A DNA stretch of 64,000 nt from positions 1-64,000 of the forward strand of contig CAMXCT020001116.1 of assembly GCA_947184155.2 (NCBI GenBank), given 5' to 3'. This DNA is from Cladocopium goreaui. Its lineage: Eukaryota > Sar > Dinophyceae > Suessiales > Symbiodiniaceae. This document shows positions 1-10,231 of this stretch, in pieces; the first letter of the stretch is position 1, and each line of letters opens with the position of its first letter. A program made the translations under genes and the position numbers. The notes below the pieces were generated by a model. It made no database searches and had not been told where the DNA came from. It saw only the letters and a program-made list of their open reading frames with translations.

Positions 1-405
1 CCCTGTAAGTATGGTTCTTAAGTATGGGATACACTTGAGGACAACAATTCTCTAAGACTCTAAGAATTCATTTGTAACTAGGTCTTATCATGGTCAAGTT
101 ACATGGGCTTACAGCCTCGAAGTCCTTTGCTTCTCCTGTTTCTTCTCCTTCTTTCTTTTCTCGTGGAACGACGCTTTTTTTTTGGAATTTCAAGACCCTA
201 AAATGGAGGCACTGTACTATATAAGGCAATATTTTCTGGGGATATTCCCTGAAATTTAGCCCTTACATATGGTAGGTCTGAAAAAATGGTAGGTATCTCC
301 AATTTTCATCGGTCCTATGGGTCCTGGGCCACGGACTCATGGTCATTTTATCACCTTGATGAAGTTTGGGAACTTCTACAGGAAGAGAAACGTGAGGCAA
401 AGGAG

Positions 406-507
406 TACCCTCTGGTAAACATACAAAAACTATGGAAAATCACCATCTAATCTAACTAATAGGTAAGTCAACGAACTAAATGAAATGTAGCAACTTACCA
501 GAGGGTA
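406..507. mobile_element. MITE-like family 1, copy 1
   Basis: It begins TACCCTCTGGTAAAC and ends TTACCAGAGGGTA, so the ends are terminal inverted repeats; both outer ends are TA. It is 102 bp long, with an imperfectly paired interior that contains the family motif TATGGAAAATCACCAT. No coding capacity. Confidence 0.8.
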
Positions 508-787
508 AACGGTGTCTCTTTCCTTTGACATGGTGCCCAAATGGCACAGAACCACGTGACTTACTTTCGCATTATTCAATGATATCACTATCACTATATT
601 CACCAACTTTGCGATTTCGTCACGGCCCCACATTGGAGTAGGTTGTATCATCTGGCGAGCCAGCTGATTCCCTGTTATCTTTATGGATCTACAAATACTT
701 CCTGAGAAGCTGCGACTGGGTCTACAAATTGAGGCACCACAAAATATGTGTTTCTAATAAGCCAATTTGACTGTAGATTACTGTAGA

Positions 788-902
788 TACCCTCTGGTAA
801 ACTAACATAACTATAGAAAATCACAAGTTTTAAGTTCGGTAAATCATCCATGTCTATGGCTAATTTTCCATATAGTTTTATTTGTATGTTTACCAGGGGG
901 TA
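788..902. mobile_element. MITE-like family 1, copy 2
   Basis: The left end is TACCCTCTGGTAAAC and the right end is GTTTACCAGGGGGTA, one base off the consensus. The interior is diverged (CTATAGAAAATCAC on the left). Length about 115 bp. Confidence 0.75.
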
Positions 903-1042
903 TACCTACCATAAATCTGAGTTATTGTTACCAACTTACCCGTCTCGGGGTGAAGTCGGATAAGCGGCTTGCCCTTCAAAACACATGGCACATGGCTGAA
1001 AAATCCCACCGAAATCTTTCATTCGGGGATTGTCCATTCATT

Positions 1043-1150
1043 TACCCTCTGGTAAACATACAAAAAGCTATTGAAAATCACCATTTATAGTGAATTTTCC
1101 CATGATTCCCATGGTGATTTTCCATAGTTATGTTAGTTTACCAAAGGGTA
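1043..1150. mobile_element. MITE-like family 1, copy 3
   Basis: The left end is TACCCTCTGGTAAAC. The right end, AGTTTACCAAAGGGTA, carries a C>A change in the terminal repeat. The arms pair through CTATGGAAAATCACC-like sequence. Confidence 0.75.
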
Positions 1151-2224
1151 TAGGCAAATTAGTGGGATTCTCCCATGAAGACCATGTAAACCCTTCATTT
1201 ACTTCGGGGCTTTCCGATTGCCACCGATTGCCGACCGTGGCAAAAAATCTCCGGCACGACTTCGGCCGAAGCACTGGCGGCGAGGCGTGGTGATCATCGA
1301 AGCGCCCTAAAAAGTTGCCACACAGAAAGTGCTGCAAGCCGTTCATGGCTCACCCCGCAAGCCGCCGAAGCCGACATGACATGGGCTGAAAAAATGGTTG
1401 GTGAAGATTCGAAACGTTCGGAGAAAAATGTGGCGTCCTTAAAACAGTTGAAGAAAACCGGGATGTTGAAAAAGTGATGAGGGAAGTTCAAGAGAAACAC
1501 TCAGACAGTAGGGTTGCTGAAAAGGTTGAGATATTTCATGTACACACTTGATCATAGAAGTGGGTTAGAGAAAGGAAAGTCAGGGTCCAAAGAATATCAT
1601 ACAGAAACAAATATATGTCTGTTGTTAGAATGTTGACGCAACAATCTATCATTGCCTTGTCGGCTTTGCCTCTTTTTTCTTCATTGCTTTGATCCCGATG
1701 ATTGTTGAATGAAATCTAAACCTTTTAGGACAGAGCAGCGACGTGCACAGTGGAGCGGCAACCACCAATGTGCAGAATGTTGGAGGCAGAATGGCTGGAC
1801 TGCAGTATTTCCACTGTGTAAAATACCACAGTGTAGATGATTTCCTGGTTGGTGGTTGACCTACCCCTCTGAAAAATGATGGAGTTCGTCAGTTGGGATG
1901 ATGAAATTCCCAACTGAATGGAAAGTCATCAAATTCATGTTCCAAACCACCAAGCAGTTTCCATCCAACGAAATGTCCATGTATGTTCCGTTGCAGTGCC
2001 TCATTCGCAGAGGAAATCCCATTCAAACGATGAGTAACAGCTTGATTCAGCTTGATATCCGTGGATCCCAAAGAGTTGCAACTTGGAATTTCCATTCACA
2101 CCAAGAAAAATGAAACATTCCATCTTGATGTGTGTCGGGAAACATACATTATATTCTACATTTAGACACTTTAAACGCTAATCATAAATAGAGATATCAT
2201 ATGTATATATATAACTTATATGTT

Positions 2225-2329
2225 TACCATCTGGTTATTTAACATAGCCATGGAAAATCACCATTTTTAATAGGTAAACCATCTATAAATGGGCCATTTT
2301 CCATGGCTATGTTGAATTACCAGTGTTTA
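2225..2329. mobile_element. MITE-like family 1, decayed copy 4
   Basis: The interior closely matches the copy at 5766-5870, including TAACATAGCCATGG and its complement. Both terminal repeats have decayed: the left reads TACCATCTGG and the right CCAGTGTTTA. This is an old copy of the same subtype. Confidence 0.7.
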
Positions 2330-2517
2330 TATATTATATGTCCAACATTCCAAAGGGCGTTGACTATCTGTTTTACGGCTTAGATACCCGGCAACAAAAC
2401 CTGCCGGTTTTGCGACACCGTCCTTGGTGGTCTTGGAGGTGCTATAAACGAGTCCAATCTCTGCAGCTATGGCCAGAATACCAGTTAGTCAGAAAGTCAG
2501 CCCATAAACATGGAATG

Positions 2518-2636
2518 TACCCTCTGGTAAACATACAAAAAACGATGGAAAGATCCACCATTTGTTCGTGGGAAAACTCATTATAAATATTTATAAATGG
2601 ACATTTTCAATAGCTATGTTAGTTTACCAGAGGGTA
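2518..2636. mobile_element. MITE-like family 1, copy 5
   Basis: Left end TACCCTCTGGTAAAC, right end GTTTACCAGAGGGTA. Both 15-base ends are perfect complements and the outer dinucleotide is TA. Length 119 bp. Confidence 0.85.
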
Positions 2637-3709
2637 CAATCCCACTTATAATTGCACCATTTATAATTGGTAAACGGCCATAACCGTGGTTGAATGATTA
2701 ATCTGAGCGAAATTACGATGACTCACACACCTGAAAGAAACCATTCTAGGAATCAGTTGTGGTGATATCGTGTTGAGGCTGCAAAATTCACCCAGATAAA
2801 TTATGTCACAATGGAACCACGCCAAAAAAATGTTTAAATGAACATCCCCACAGGGGGTAAACCCAATAATTAATAGTCAACATCCCCAATAGAGGTTTAT
2901 GAAATTGGGTATACCTCTATGACTAGGATAATGTAAAAAACAAACGCAAATGGTTGGTGAATGGGATGGTTCATGATTGGGTTTACCAAGTATACCACAT
3001 CTGTTGTTAGGGGGTTATATCAGTTATATCTAATTATATAGTACTCATGGGGATTGTAAACCAACTCCTATAGTTTACCAGAGGATAACTCTGATTTTTC
3101 TTCCTGGATGTTCTCCTGATCGCTCATCCCAGGATACCGGATACGCATACGCTACTACGACGATACGAGCATCTCGCTGAAATAGGTCGCAACTCTCTTG
3201 GGGATCCCACGAAGAAATAGGTGATATATATCCCCACGGAATTTTCTGTTTGGATTTGAAATCATGGATCCTTTAAATGGGATGCACATCCCAAGCCCTA
3301 TGGATCCAAACACTGTCTGAGAAGGTACTTAACCCTCCACATTATAGTAAATTATACCCCAAACACTTCCTAAGAAGATACTTGGATCCATAGGGAAGTA
3401 TGGTCAAATGTTGATTTGCGTTGCTCAAAATCACCAAGGAGCGTTGGTTCAATAACCAGTTTCCGCTGCTGAAAAAAATCCCTGTTTGTTGGTTAGACCC
3501 AGCCGAAAGAAACTGCCGCTTTGTACAAGCCCATTTTTCTGTTGCTTCAAACACCCATTGTGCTTGGTGAGAGCCCCACCTTTTCTGAAGCCTTTCCAAA
3601 ACCAAGGCCCAGATTAAGCCAGGTAAACCCACCTTATGGCTAAAGATATAGCATTGAACATTATAATAGTCCAAAATATCCCTATTACAACATAGTCATT
3701 ACCCTCTGG

Positions 3710-3815
3710 TAAACTAACATAACTATGGAAAATCACCATTTTATAGCTGGGTAAATCAACTATTTCGACTGGGCCATGGCTTCAATAGCAAACTGTGAAT
3801 GTTTACCAGAGGGTA
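3710..3815. mobile_element. MITE-like family 1, hybrid copy 6
   Basis: The 15-base ends are perfect inverted repeats. The left subterminal sequence (AACTAACATAACTATGG) is of one subtype and the right (AATAGCAAACTGTGAATG) of another, so this copy looks like a recombinant of two subfamilies. Confidence 0.8.
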
Positions 3816-3892
3816 GTATATTATATCACCCATTACATTCCATAATATTTCTATTCCAACATAGTCATTATATAAAATATCCGCCATTTATT

Positions 3893-4032
3893 CAATGGGA
3901 ATTTCGGGATCCTAAAATGGAGGTACCTACCATATATAAGGCCTATATAAGGCCTATGTAAGTGAATATCACCACAAAATATGGCCTTATATGGTACAGT
4001 ACCTCCATTTTAGGATCCTGAAATTCCCATTG
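3893..4032. mobile_element. MITE-like family 2 element
   Basis: A 140 bp element whose two ends are long inverted repeats: CAATGGGAATTTCGGGATCC at the left and its near-complement at the right, extending inward through TAAAATGGAGGTAC. The centre has TATATAAGGCC copies that can pair with GGCCTTATAT. A half copy lies at about 183-303. Confidence 0.75.
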
Positions 4033-5075
4033 ATTTATAGATGATTTTTCCAAGCCCAAGGTATCCCAACGTAAACCTCCCGAGCGCCATCGCCTTACGT
4101 CCATCGCCCCCATTGCTGCCGGTGTCATCGTCCACCGGCGCAGCGGCAGCGGGAGCGGGCTCGGGCACGTCCTGGTCGGAGTGCCGGGCTCGAATATAAT
4201 CATGGGATATGATATAATCATATAAAACAATAGTTGTATAACATGATATAGCCATTATAATATATATATATTATAATAGAGTGATATAGCCATATATATA
4301 TATACATATATCACTATGGTGCCAGTGGGATTATAGTAAAATATCATCGCCGTAAAACGAGCAAGATGGAATCATGGGAATATTTGAGCTACAGTGGATG
4401 ATTGCGAAATCCTGCACGAGTTGGCAAAAATCTGCAAATCCCATGATAATCTCATTATTTCCGTGCTTCATAGATGGTTCATAGCTACTAAGGCTTACCA
4501 ACTCAGGATTTTGTCCACTGTCAAAAATGACCTGGTTGATTGGGCATCATACGGGGTTCTACTACCTGGGTTATTGGGGATTATAAACTAACCCATAGAA
4601 GGGAAACCGTTTCGAACCAACTAGTATAATGGGATGGCATAGGAGTATATTTTGAACAATGGCTCAGTCTGGATGTAGAACTCGCTTCATCAAATCAGGT
4701 TGGATTTCACTCAACCCTTTTGGAGTGATTGGCATGATTGGCTTCGATCCCAAAAACCAAGAATTGGTGACTTAACATAGGAAGGCGGAATCAAGCAATA
4801 CAACTAGCTTGAGACGGGGACAGAAAAGTAAGGACCGCTTTTGACCAGAAATAACTTAGATGTTAAATTCACCCTACTTATCTACTTCGTAATATAGGTG
4901 ATTTTAGATATCTTTAAGTGGACCCATTTTTACTTTTGCAATGGGACCAAAAGTTCTGTTGGGATTTGGCCATCCCAGACAATTCGGGAAGGATTAGACA
5001 TGGGAATCATTCGTTGAGCAGGAAAGACTTGGGGGATCTCGGGGATTTGTCAACAAGCACCGGGGTATTTTGAGT

Positions 5076-5183
5076 TACCCTCTGGTAATTTGTTACGTAG
5101 CTATTGAAAATGGCCATAGAAATAGTGGATTTTCCCATTAAAAATGGTGATTTTCCATAGCTACGTTAAATTACCAGAGGGTA
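5076..5183. mobile_element. MITE-like family 1, copy 7
   Basis: Left end TACCCTCTGGTAATTTG, right end AAATTACCAGAGGGTA. The variant base after GGTAA has changed at both ends, so the inverted pairing is kept. The outer ends are TA. Confidence 0.85.
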
Positions 5184-5445
5184 TTTTGATATGTATATTG
5201 TTACATGCCAATCATCTGAAATGTCACTAACGACAATTTGGGTAATAACATGTAATACCCAATGACTAGTCTACCCATATGCTCCATGTATTCTATATCT
5301 ACCTACAAAACTGGGTGATTTTGAGGGCAAATGTTGGTAGATATACCAGCACCATGGAGCATATGGGCAGCATATGGGGGGGTGAAACAAAAGGTTCCAG
5401 ACCATGACATCCAGACAGTGACACCGTGTTGGGACACGACAGTCG

Positions 5446-5567
5446 TACCCTCTGGTAAACATTCACAGTTTGCTATTGAACATGGCCCAGTCGAAATAGT
5501 CGATTTAGCCAGCTAAAAAATTGTGATTTTCCAGTTCGCAAAATGTGAATGTTTACCAGGCCGGGTA
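5446..5567. mobile_element. MITE-like family 1, copy 8 with mixed ends
   Basis: The left end is the common TACCCTCTGGTAAAC. The right end is GTTTACCAGGCCGGGTA, the GGCCGGGTA subtype also found at 6362-6589. The interior ATTCACAGTTTGCTATTG belongs to the subtype of 6125-6240. Confidence 0.75.
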
Positions 5568-5765
5568 CGTGAACAGTGATACGCTATGTGGGCGCTTTTC
5601 TATGGCATTCCATCCATAGTGAAGTCATAGCTGGCAGTCATGGCACCCCGGTAGTTTTTCCCCAAGTCATAGCGGGTATAACTGGATCTTCATCCCACTC
5701 AAATGGAGGTTTCCATAGTCATGGTGGCACCCCTTTATCGCTATCATAGCTGGATGGTTTATAGT

Positions 5766-5870
5766 TACCCTCTGGTTATTTAACATAGCCATGGAAAATC
5801 ACCATTTTTAATAGGTAAACCATCTATAAATGGACCATTTCCCATGGCTATGTTAAATAACCAGAGGGTA
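5766..5870. mobile_element. MITE-like family 1, intact copy 9
   Basis: A 105 bp copy with nearly perfect self-complementarity from end to end. Left TACCCTCTGGTTATTTAAC pairs with right GTTAAATAACCAGAGGGTA. TA at both borders suggests a TA target site. Confidence 0.88.
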
Positions 5871-6124
5871 ATGGAAAATCCACATCTAAAATGGATGATG
5901 AGAACTGGGGGTACCCCCCCATGGATTGGAAACTTTCAAATGGAGAATCATGGGGTGTTGACCCGAAAACCATGTGATTTCAACGGTTTTTTTCCACCGA
6001 AAAAAGGTCATCGGAGACCCGAACCGGAACCGACCAGTCATCGGAGAGTCCCAGGCATGTCCCAGCCACGATTTTCTGTGAAAATCTCACTGTTGGCGCT
6101 GTGAATCCTGGTGAGTCCTGGTGA

Positions 6125-6240
6125 TACCCTCTGGTAAACATTCACATTTTGCGAACTGGAAAATCACGATTTTATAGCTGGCTAAATCCACTATAAATCA
6201 CCATTTTCAATAGCAAACTGTGAATGTTTACCAGAGGGTA
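6125..6240. mobile_element. MITE-like family 1, copy 10
   Basis: Left TACCCTCTGGTAAACATTCAC and right GTGAATGTTTACCAGAGGGTA-type ends are perfect inverted repeats. The interior has TTTTATAGCTGGCTAAATCC, shared with the copies at 5446 and 6362. Confidence 0.85.
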
Positions 6241-6361
6241 CTTTCGCCATCAGCCGCACAGTGAAAAAGGAGCGACGATCCCAGCTCTGGTTCAACATCC
6301 ATCATCCCACGCGACTCGTGCGGCAGCGCGGTGTGCGGCAGCCCGTTGTGCTGGTCAATGC

Positions 6362-6589
6362 TACCCGGCCGGGTAAACATTCACAGTTACCCTCTGGTGA
6401 ACTAACATAGCAATGGAAAATCACCATTCTTAATGGGAAAATCCACTATAAATAGCCATTTTCCATTGCTATGTTAGTTCACCAGAGGGTAGCTATGGAA
6501 AATGGCCCAGTCGAAATAGTGGATTTAGCCGCTTAGCCAGCTATAAAATGGTGATGTTCCAGTTCGTTTTTTGTTTACCAGGCCGGGTA
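6362..6589. mobile_element. MITE-like family 1, outer element split by an insertion
   Basis: The ends are TACCCGGCCGGGTAAAC and GTTTACCAGGCCGGGTA. The element is interrupted after ATTCACAGT by a complete second copy at 6388-6491; beyond it the element resumes with GCTATGGAAAATGGCCCAG. Without the insert it would be about 124 bp and would align with the copy at 5446-5567. Confidence 0.8.
6388..6491. mobile_element. MITE-like family 1, nested intact copy
   Basis: A 104 bp element starting TACCCTCTGGTGAAC and ending GTTCACCAGAGGGTA. It is almost perfectly palindromic, with the interior TAACATAGCAATGG and its complement. It sits inside the older element at 6362-6589, so it inserted later. A TA target duplication fits both borders. 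Confidence 0.88.
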
Positions 6590-7380
6590 CACGTTCCACC
6601 GGGATGTCAGAATCCAGCAAGGGAGATGGCAAATCTTCCATAAGCTACAAAAAGAAACCGCTGGGTATACAGAATTGATACCAATGTCCTTAAGTTAATG
6701 GGGTACCCCAAACATTTCAGGCTGTATCATCACTTTCTCCATCTTTCTCCATTAAGATAGTTATTTATAGTTATTTGAGGGTGTGCGGTATACGCCATTT
6801 TCTGACACATCCATATTTGGATTTGCTTCAGGAAATGGAAATCTTGATCATCAACTCCAGGAATGGGTTATCACATTCATGATACATCCCCATGAGATGA
6901 TTGATTCTTCATTTATAATCCCCAAGTTAACACGAATTATAGAACGTGTTTACCATTAACCATTAGGTGATTGAATGGTGATTGTAGTTATAACCATACC
7001 CATCCCATTGGAAGAGCAAATAATCCCATAATATCATTCCACTATATCCTGGGTATATCTTCCCGACTCACAGTCCAATAAAACATCCCCATCCATAGTG
7101 GAAATGCAAATAATCCGAAGATTCACTATAGTTGTAAGAGTATATAAGTACCATAAAGCATCCTGAAATTGGAGTTACGTGCGATTTCGTAAACGGACCC
7201 CACTTTGAAGTGCCAAACCAGAACTGACTCAGGTGTTGGGCAACTCTCGCTGAACTCTCTCCGGACTCCTCTTCCCGTGCAGACAGCATGAGCCTGTGGT
7301 TTTCAAGGAACAACTCTTGGAGAGACATGGGGAATGGACCAATATTCATCCAGCAGAACCGGGGATGTTCAGCAACAACT

Positions 7381-7404
7381 ATCTATATATCTATATATGT
7401 ATAT

Positions 7405-7441
<37 letters not shown>
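7381..7441. repeat. TA microsatellite
   Basis: CTATATATCTATATATG-type sequence runs into an uninterrupted (TA)n tract. Confidence 0.9.
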
Positions 7442-7442
<1 letters not shown>

Positions 7443-7490
7443 CAAAGGAAGTTTAGGGGGAGAAACTTCCGTGTTGCGGACTTTTAGAAT

Positions 7491-7711
7491 GTCAGGGAAA
7501 GAGTTAGTCAGGGAAAGGTTAGTTAGGGAAAGAGTTCATCAGGGAAAGAGTTAGTCAAAGAAAGAGTTAGTGAGGGAAAGAGTTAGTTAGGGAAAGAGTT
7601 CATCAGGGAAAGAGTTAGTCAAAGAAAGAGTTAGTGAGGGAAAGAGTTAGTTAGGGACAGAGTTGATTGTAACTTGTAGAATGTCAGGGAAAGAGTTAGT
7701 CAAAGAAAGAG
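7491..7711. repeat. GGGAAAGAGTTAGT minisatellite
   Basis: About fifteen copies of a 14-15 bp unit, GGGAAAGAGTTAGTCA with variants TTAGTTA, TTCATCA and TTAGTCAAAGAAA. A higher-order repeat is visible because GTTCATCAGGGAAAGAG returns at a fixed distance. Confidence 0.9.
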
Positions 7712-8029
7712 TTAGAATGGCATTGCAAGTGGTGCTGGTGGAGGAGTTGCCGATGGAGTTTTGAAGGAAGTCTCGCACGAAATGCGTTTTTGAGAGATAG
7801 CAGATGCACGAAACCCTATGTTTTTCCATACAAAGTCCGTCCCCGAACCTCGATGATCTACCTCTGCGGTGCGACGGTTGCGAGACGGTCTCGTGTGTGG
7901 TCGGATCATGCTCGGATCATGCTCGGATCGGTTCCGCATTGTAAATGGGGTTTCAACTGTTTTTCGTGCATGTGCGGTCGACAGAATTCCATTGTGATTT
8001 GCAACTGTAGGATCGTCCCCGCATTGTAC
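7712..8029. repeat. Partial copy of the 409 bp repeat, left flank of the hairpin block
   Basis: Starts ATGGCATTGCAAGTGGTGCT and contains the landmarks CTCGCACGAAATGCG, CCTCGATGATCTACC and TCGGATCATGC, as in the array at 16741-17950. Homology stops at CCCGCATTGTA near 8029, where the T-rich start of the hairpin block begins. Confidence 0.85.
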
Positions 8030-8039
8030 CCTGAGCATC

Positions 8040-8200
8040 GGATATTGATTACAATCAATAAACTTCCTATTTTTCTAATTGATTTTGATTCAATTGATTT
8101 TTTTGATTTAATTGATTTTTTTAGTTTTGAATCAATTGATTTTTGTATTGATTTTTTTTTGATTTGGGATATTGATTTTGGGGGTTGAAACTTTTGATCC
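8040..8200. repeat. ATTGATTTTTT repeat
   Basis: A T-rich stretch of ATTGATTTT and TCAATTGATTTTT units just inside the left border of the hairpin block. It precedes the first reading frame and may be leader sequence. Confidence 0.7.
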
Positions 8201-8342
8201 TTTTTTTTGGTGGCTGCCAGCTGTTTTGGCTCTCAGCTGTTGGAAAAAAGATTTAGAAAAAATAGGTAACTCCTGCCTTGAAAAAGGCTTGTGCCTCGAA
8301 AAAGGAGACTGCCTTGAAAAAGGAGAGTGCCTTGAAGAAGGC

Positions 8343-9416
8343 ATGGCTGGCAAAGGGGGTGCCAGACATTTCAGCAAACCTCTGATAGACCAGGGGTTGC
8401 TGTACCAAGTCTTTGCTGAACACAAGGACTTGGTATTTAATTTGAAAGGGTATGAATTGTTGTCGAGAAATTCTGCCCACAACCCCTTAGCCATGCATCA
8501 AGTTTTGCCCCTCATTGATGCTTTGGTAGACTTGGAAAGTTCAGCTGAAATTCATGCCCAGACAATGAGATCAGCTTTGCTGCATCTCATTACTAGGGAG
8601 CCTGAGATGAATACCAGCGACTACAATGGTAGTGTCTTTGTAAATCTGAGAGCTGACAGGATTTCAGTGGTACTGCACCATGTCAGAAGGCTGGTAAGGG
8701 CAAAGACAATGCCCAGCAGTGTCATTGGTAGCCTGACAGCTACTCAATTTAAAGAGCTCAACAAGACCTTGAAAAAGGTGGTGTTGAGAGATGTGCCCCA
8801 GGAAGATGCCTTGAAAAAGGATGAGGGCCAGAAAGCTGGAAGCAGTAAAGACACCTTGAAAAAGGTGCCCCAGGGAAATGCCTTGAAAAAGGATGATGGC
8901 CAGAAAGCTGGAAGCAAAGAGACCTTGAAAAAAGTAAGCACAGAGAAAAAGAACACATCCTTGAAAAAGGTAAAGAAGGAAATTTTGAAGAAAAAAGAGA
9001 GAACCTTGAAAAAGGGCGACAGCCCCTTGAAAAAGGAAGCTGTAGAAAATGCCATAGTGCCAAAGGGAAGGTCATTAAAGGCCAGAGTGAGTGATGTCTC
9101 CCTGGACTCTGATGGCTTCCCCAAGGTTTTGGCCAGCCCACAGAAAGGGGCAAGCCCACCAAGGTTGTGGAAGAAAAAGAGGGGCAACTTTCAGCCACAA
9201 GCTTCTGCAGAAGTGCATGGTGGTTTGAAAGATGCCATGGGTGTCTTGAAAAAGCCATCTGCCAAACAGGCCTCCTTGAAAAAGGAAAAGTCTAAAAAAC
9301 CAGCCTTGAAAAAGGTTGCTAAGAATGAAGCCTTGAAAAAGGTTGAAGGCACAGAGAGAAAGCCTTGGGAAAAAATTTTAAGACCACTGCCAAGAACCCT
9401 GAAAGGTCTTATTTGA
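8343..9416 (+). CDS. Lys-rich protein with LKK repeats, unknown function
   Basis: 357 codons from the ATG of MAGKGGARHF; the frame is open upstream to about 8172 through several LEKG units, so the true start could be earlier. The first 140 residues look like a folded domain without Lys runs (SKPLIDQGLLYQ, VLPLIDALVDLES, VLHHVRRLVRAK). From about residue 140 the protein is a low-complexity linker with some fourteen LKK blocks, each encoded by one hairpin copy. The frame ends at TLKGLI, but a protein-like sequence continues in another frame from 9365, so this is probably the front part of a longer, frameshifted protein. I do not recognise the family. Confidence 0.6.
   Translation: MAGKGGARHFSKPLIDQGLLYQVFAEHKDLVFNLKGYELLSRNSAHNPLAMHQVLPLIDALVDLESSAEIHAQTMRSALLHLITREPEMNTSDYNGSVFVNLRADRISVVLHHVRRLVRAKTMPSSVIGSLTATQFKELNKTLKKVVLRDVPQEDALKKDEGQKAGSSKDTLKKVPQGNALKKDDGQKAGSKETLKKVSTEKKNTSLKKVKKEILKKKERTLKKGDSPLKKEAVENAIVPKGRSLKARVSDVSLDSDGFPKVLASPQKGASPPRLWKKKRGNFQPQASAEVHGGLKDAMGVLKKPSAKQASLKKEKSKKPALKKVAKNEALKKVEGTERKPWEKILRPLPRTLKGLI
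8852..8867 (+). repeat. Hairpin, 6 bp arms CACCTT/AAGGTG
   Basis: CACCTTGAAAAAGGTG, in frame in the coding region at 8343-9416, where it reads TLKKV. Confidence 0.9.
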
Positions 9417-9589
9417 CTGGCAGGTTTTCCAAAGATCAAGACAAATTCTTGATTGTAGAGGTGACAAAGAAGATGAGCCTCCAATATAGGTGGATCATCG
9501 ACAGGATCAAAGACTCACTGGAGAAGGAGCACATTACCAAGCATGAGGCCATCCAGATGAGAGAAAGTTTATGTTTTCAGCACCCTTGA
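9365..9589 (+). pseudogene. Frame-shifted C-terminal part of the upstream LKK protein
   Basis: It overlaps the previous frame and carries an ordered, protein-like sequence: KFLIVEVTKKMS, YRWIIDRIKDSLEKEHITK, EAIQMRESLCF. Together with the upstream frame it would form one protein; the shift falls near 9355-9370, at a degenerate hairpin (CCTTGGGAAAAAA). It ends QHP-stop, with the stop made by the TGA of a hairpin copy at about 9592. The alternatives are programmed frameshifting or an assembly error in the A-run. Confidence 0.55.
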
Positions 9590-9728
9590 AAAAGGCAGCC
9601 ACAAACACAAAAACCTTGAAAAAGGTATGGATCCTGGCAGCACCCTTGAAAAAGGGTACCTCTGCATGTACATAGCTCCCTTGAAAAAGGGTACCTCTGC
9701 ATGTACATAGCTCCCTAGGTATGTACAT
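9583..9728 (+). repeat. Hairpin cluster with 35 bp tandem duplication
   Basis: Four hairpins follow the end of the reading frame, including ACCCTTGAAAAAGGGT at 9642-9657 (6 bp arms) and CCCTTGAAAAAGGG at 9678-9691. A unit of about 35 bp consisting of one hairpin plus CTCTGCATGTACATAGCTCC occurs twice in tandem, so here hairpin and flank were duplicated together. Confidence 0.85.
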
Positions 9729-9879
9729 AGTTTTGGATATATGAGGTGTGTTTGTTGAAAAAATGGTCCCACCAAAGGGGAATGTGGTTTAACACCTAAA
9801 TGGGTTACCCCTGAAAGTTGGAAGTTTTGTCTTTGTTTCTGTTGGTTAGTAACCTGTATGTGCCCTGCAGCTAACTTGG

Positions 9880-10090
9880 CTCATGCATGACCATGTCACT
9901 GCACAAACACACACATGCACACTTACACAGTTCAACAGCACAGCACATGTATGGTAGGACAATAGATGCACACACACAACTGCACAGACACAACTGCACA
10001 GCACATGCATGTATGGTAGGACATATAGCCACAACATAGTCACAGCATAGTCACAGCACTACATAGTCACAGCACTACAACCCACAGCTT
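9880..10090. repeat. CACA/CATG-rich degenerate repeat
   Basis: Imperfect repeats of ACAACTGCACAGCACATGCA, ATGTATGGTAGGACA and CACAGCATAGT between two reading-frame groups. No coding signal. Confidence 0.7.
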
Positions 10091-10231
10091 AGCCTTTTGT
10101 AGTTGTAGCTGTGCCCACACAGAGTTTGAAAAAATTCTTTTCAGGTTTGAAAAAACCAAACCACACAGAGTTTGGAAAAACTTCAGGTTTGAAAAAACCA
10201 ACCCACCTGGGGTGGTCCACTTGAAAAAGTG

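Larger units (their letters stand above)
1..7380. other. Gene-free, MITE-rich region
   Basis: I see no convincing exon here. Reading frames are short and overlap the inverted repeats. The stretch is dominated by dispersed TA-flanked inverted-repeat elements, listed one by one. Half copies also occur: at 3058-3094 only a right end of family 1 is seen, and at about 183-303 there is one arm of family 2. The remaining sequence is unassigned. Confidence 0.7.

Noticed and set aside
8744-9258. Minus-strand open frames rich in FFK, LFQG or PFSR across the hairpin block
   Set aside because: The reverse complement of the hairpin is open in all three frames, so long minus-strand frames are expected; the plus-strand frames have the ordered, non-repeat domains.
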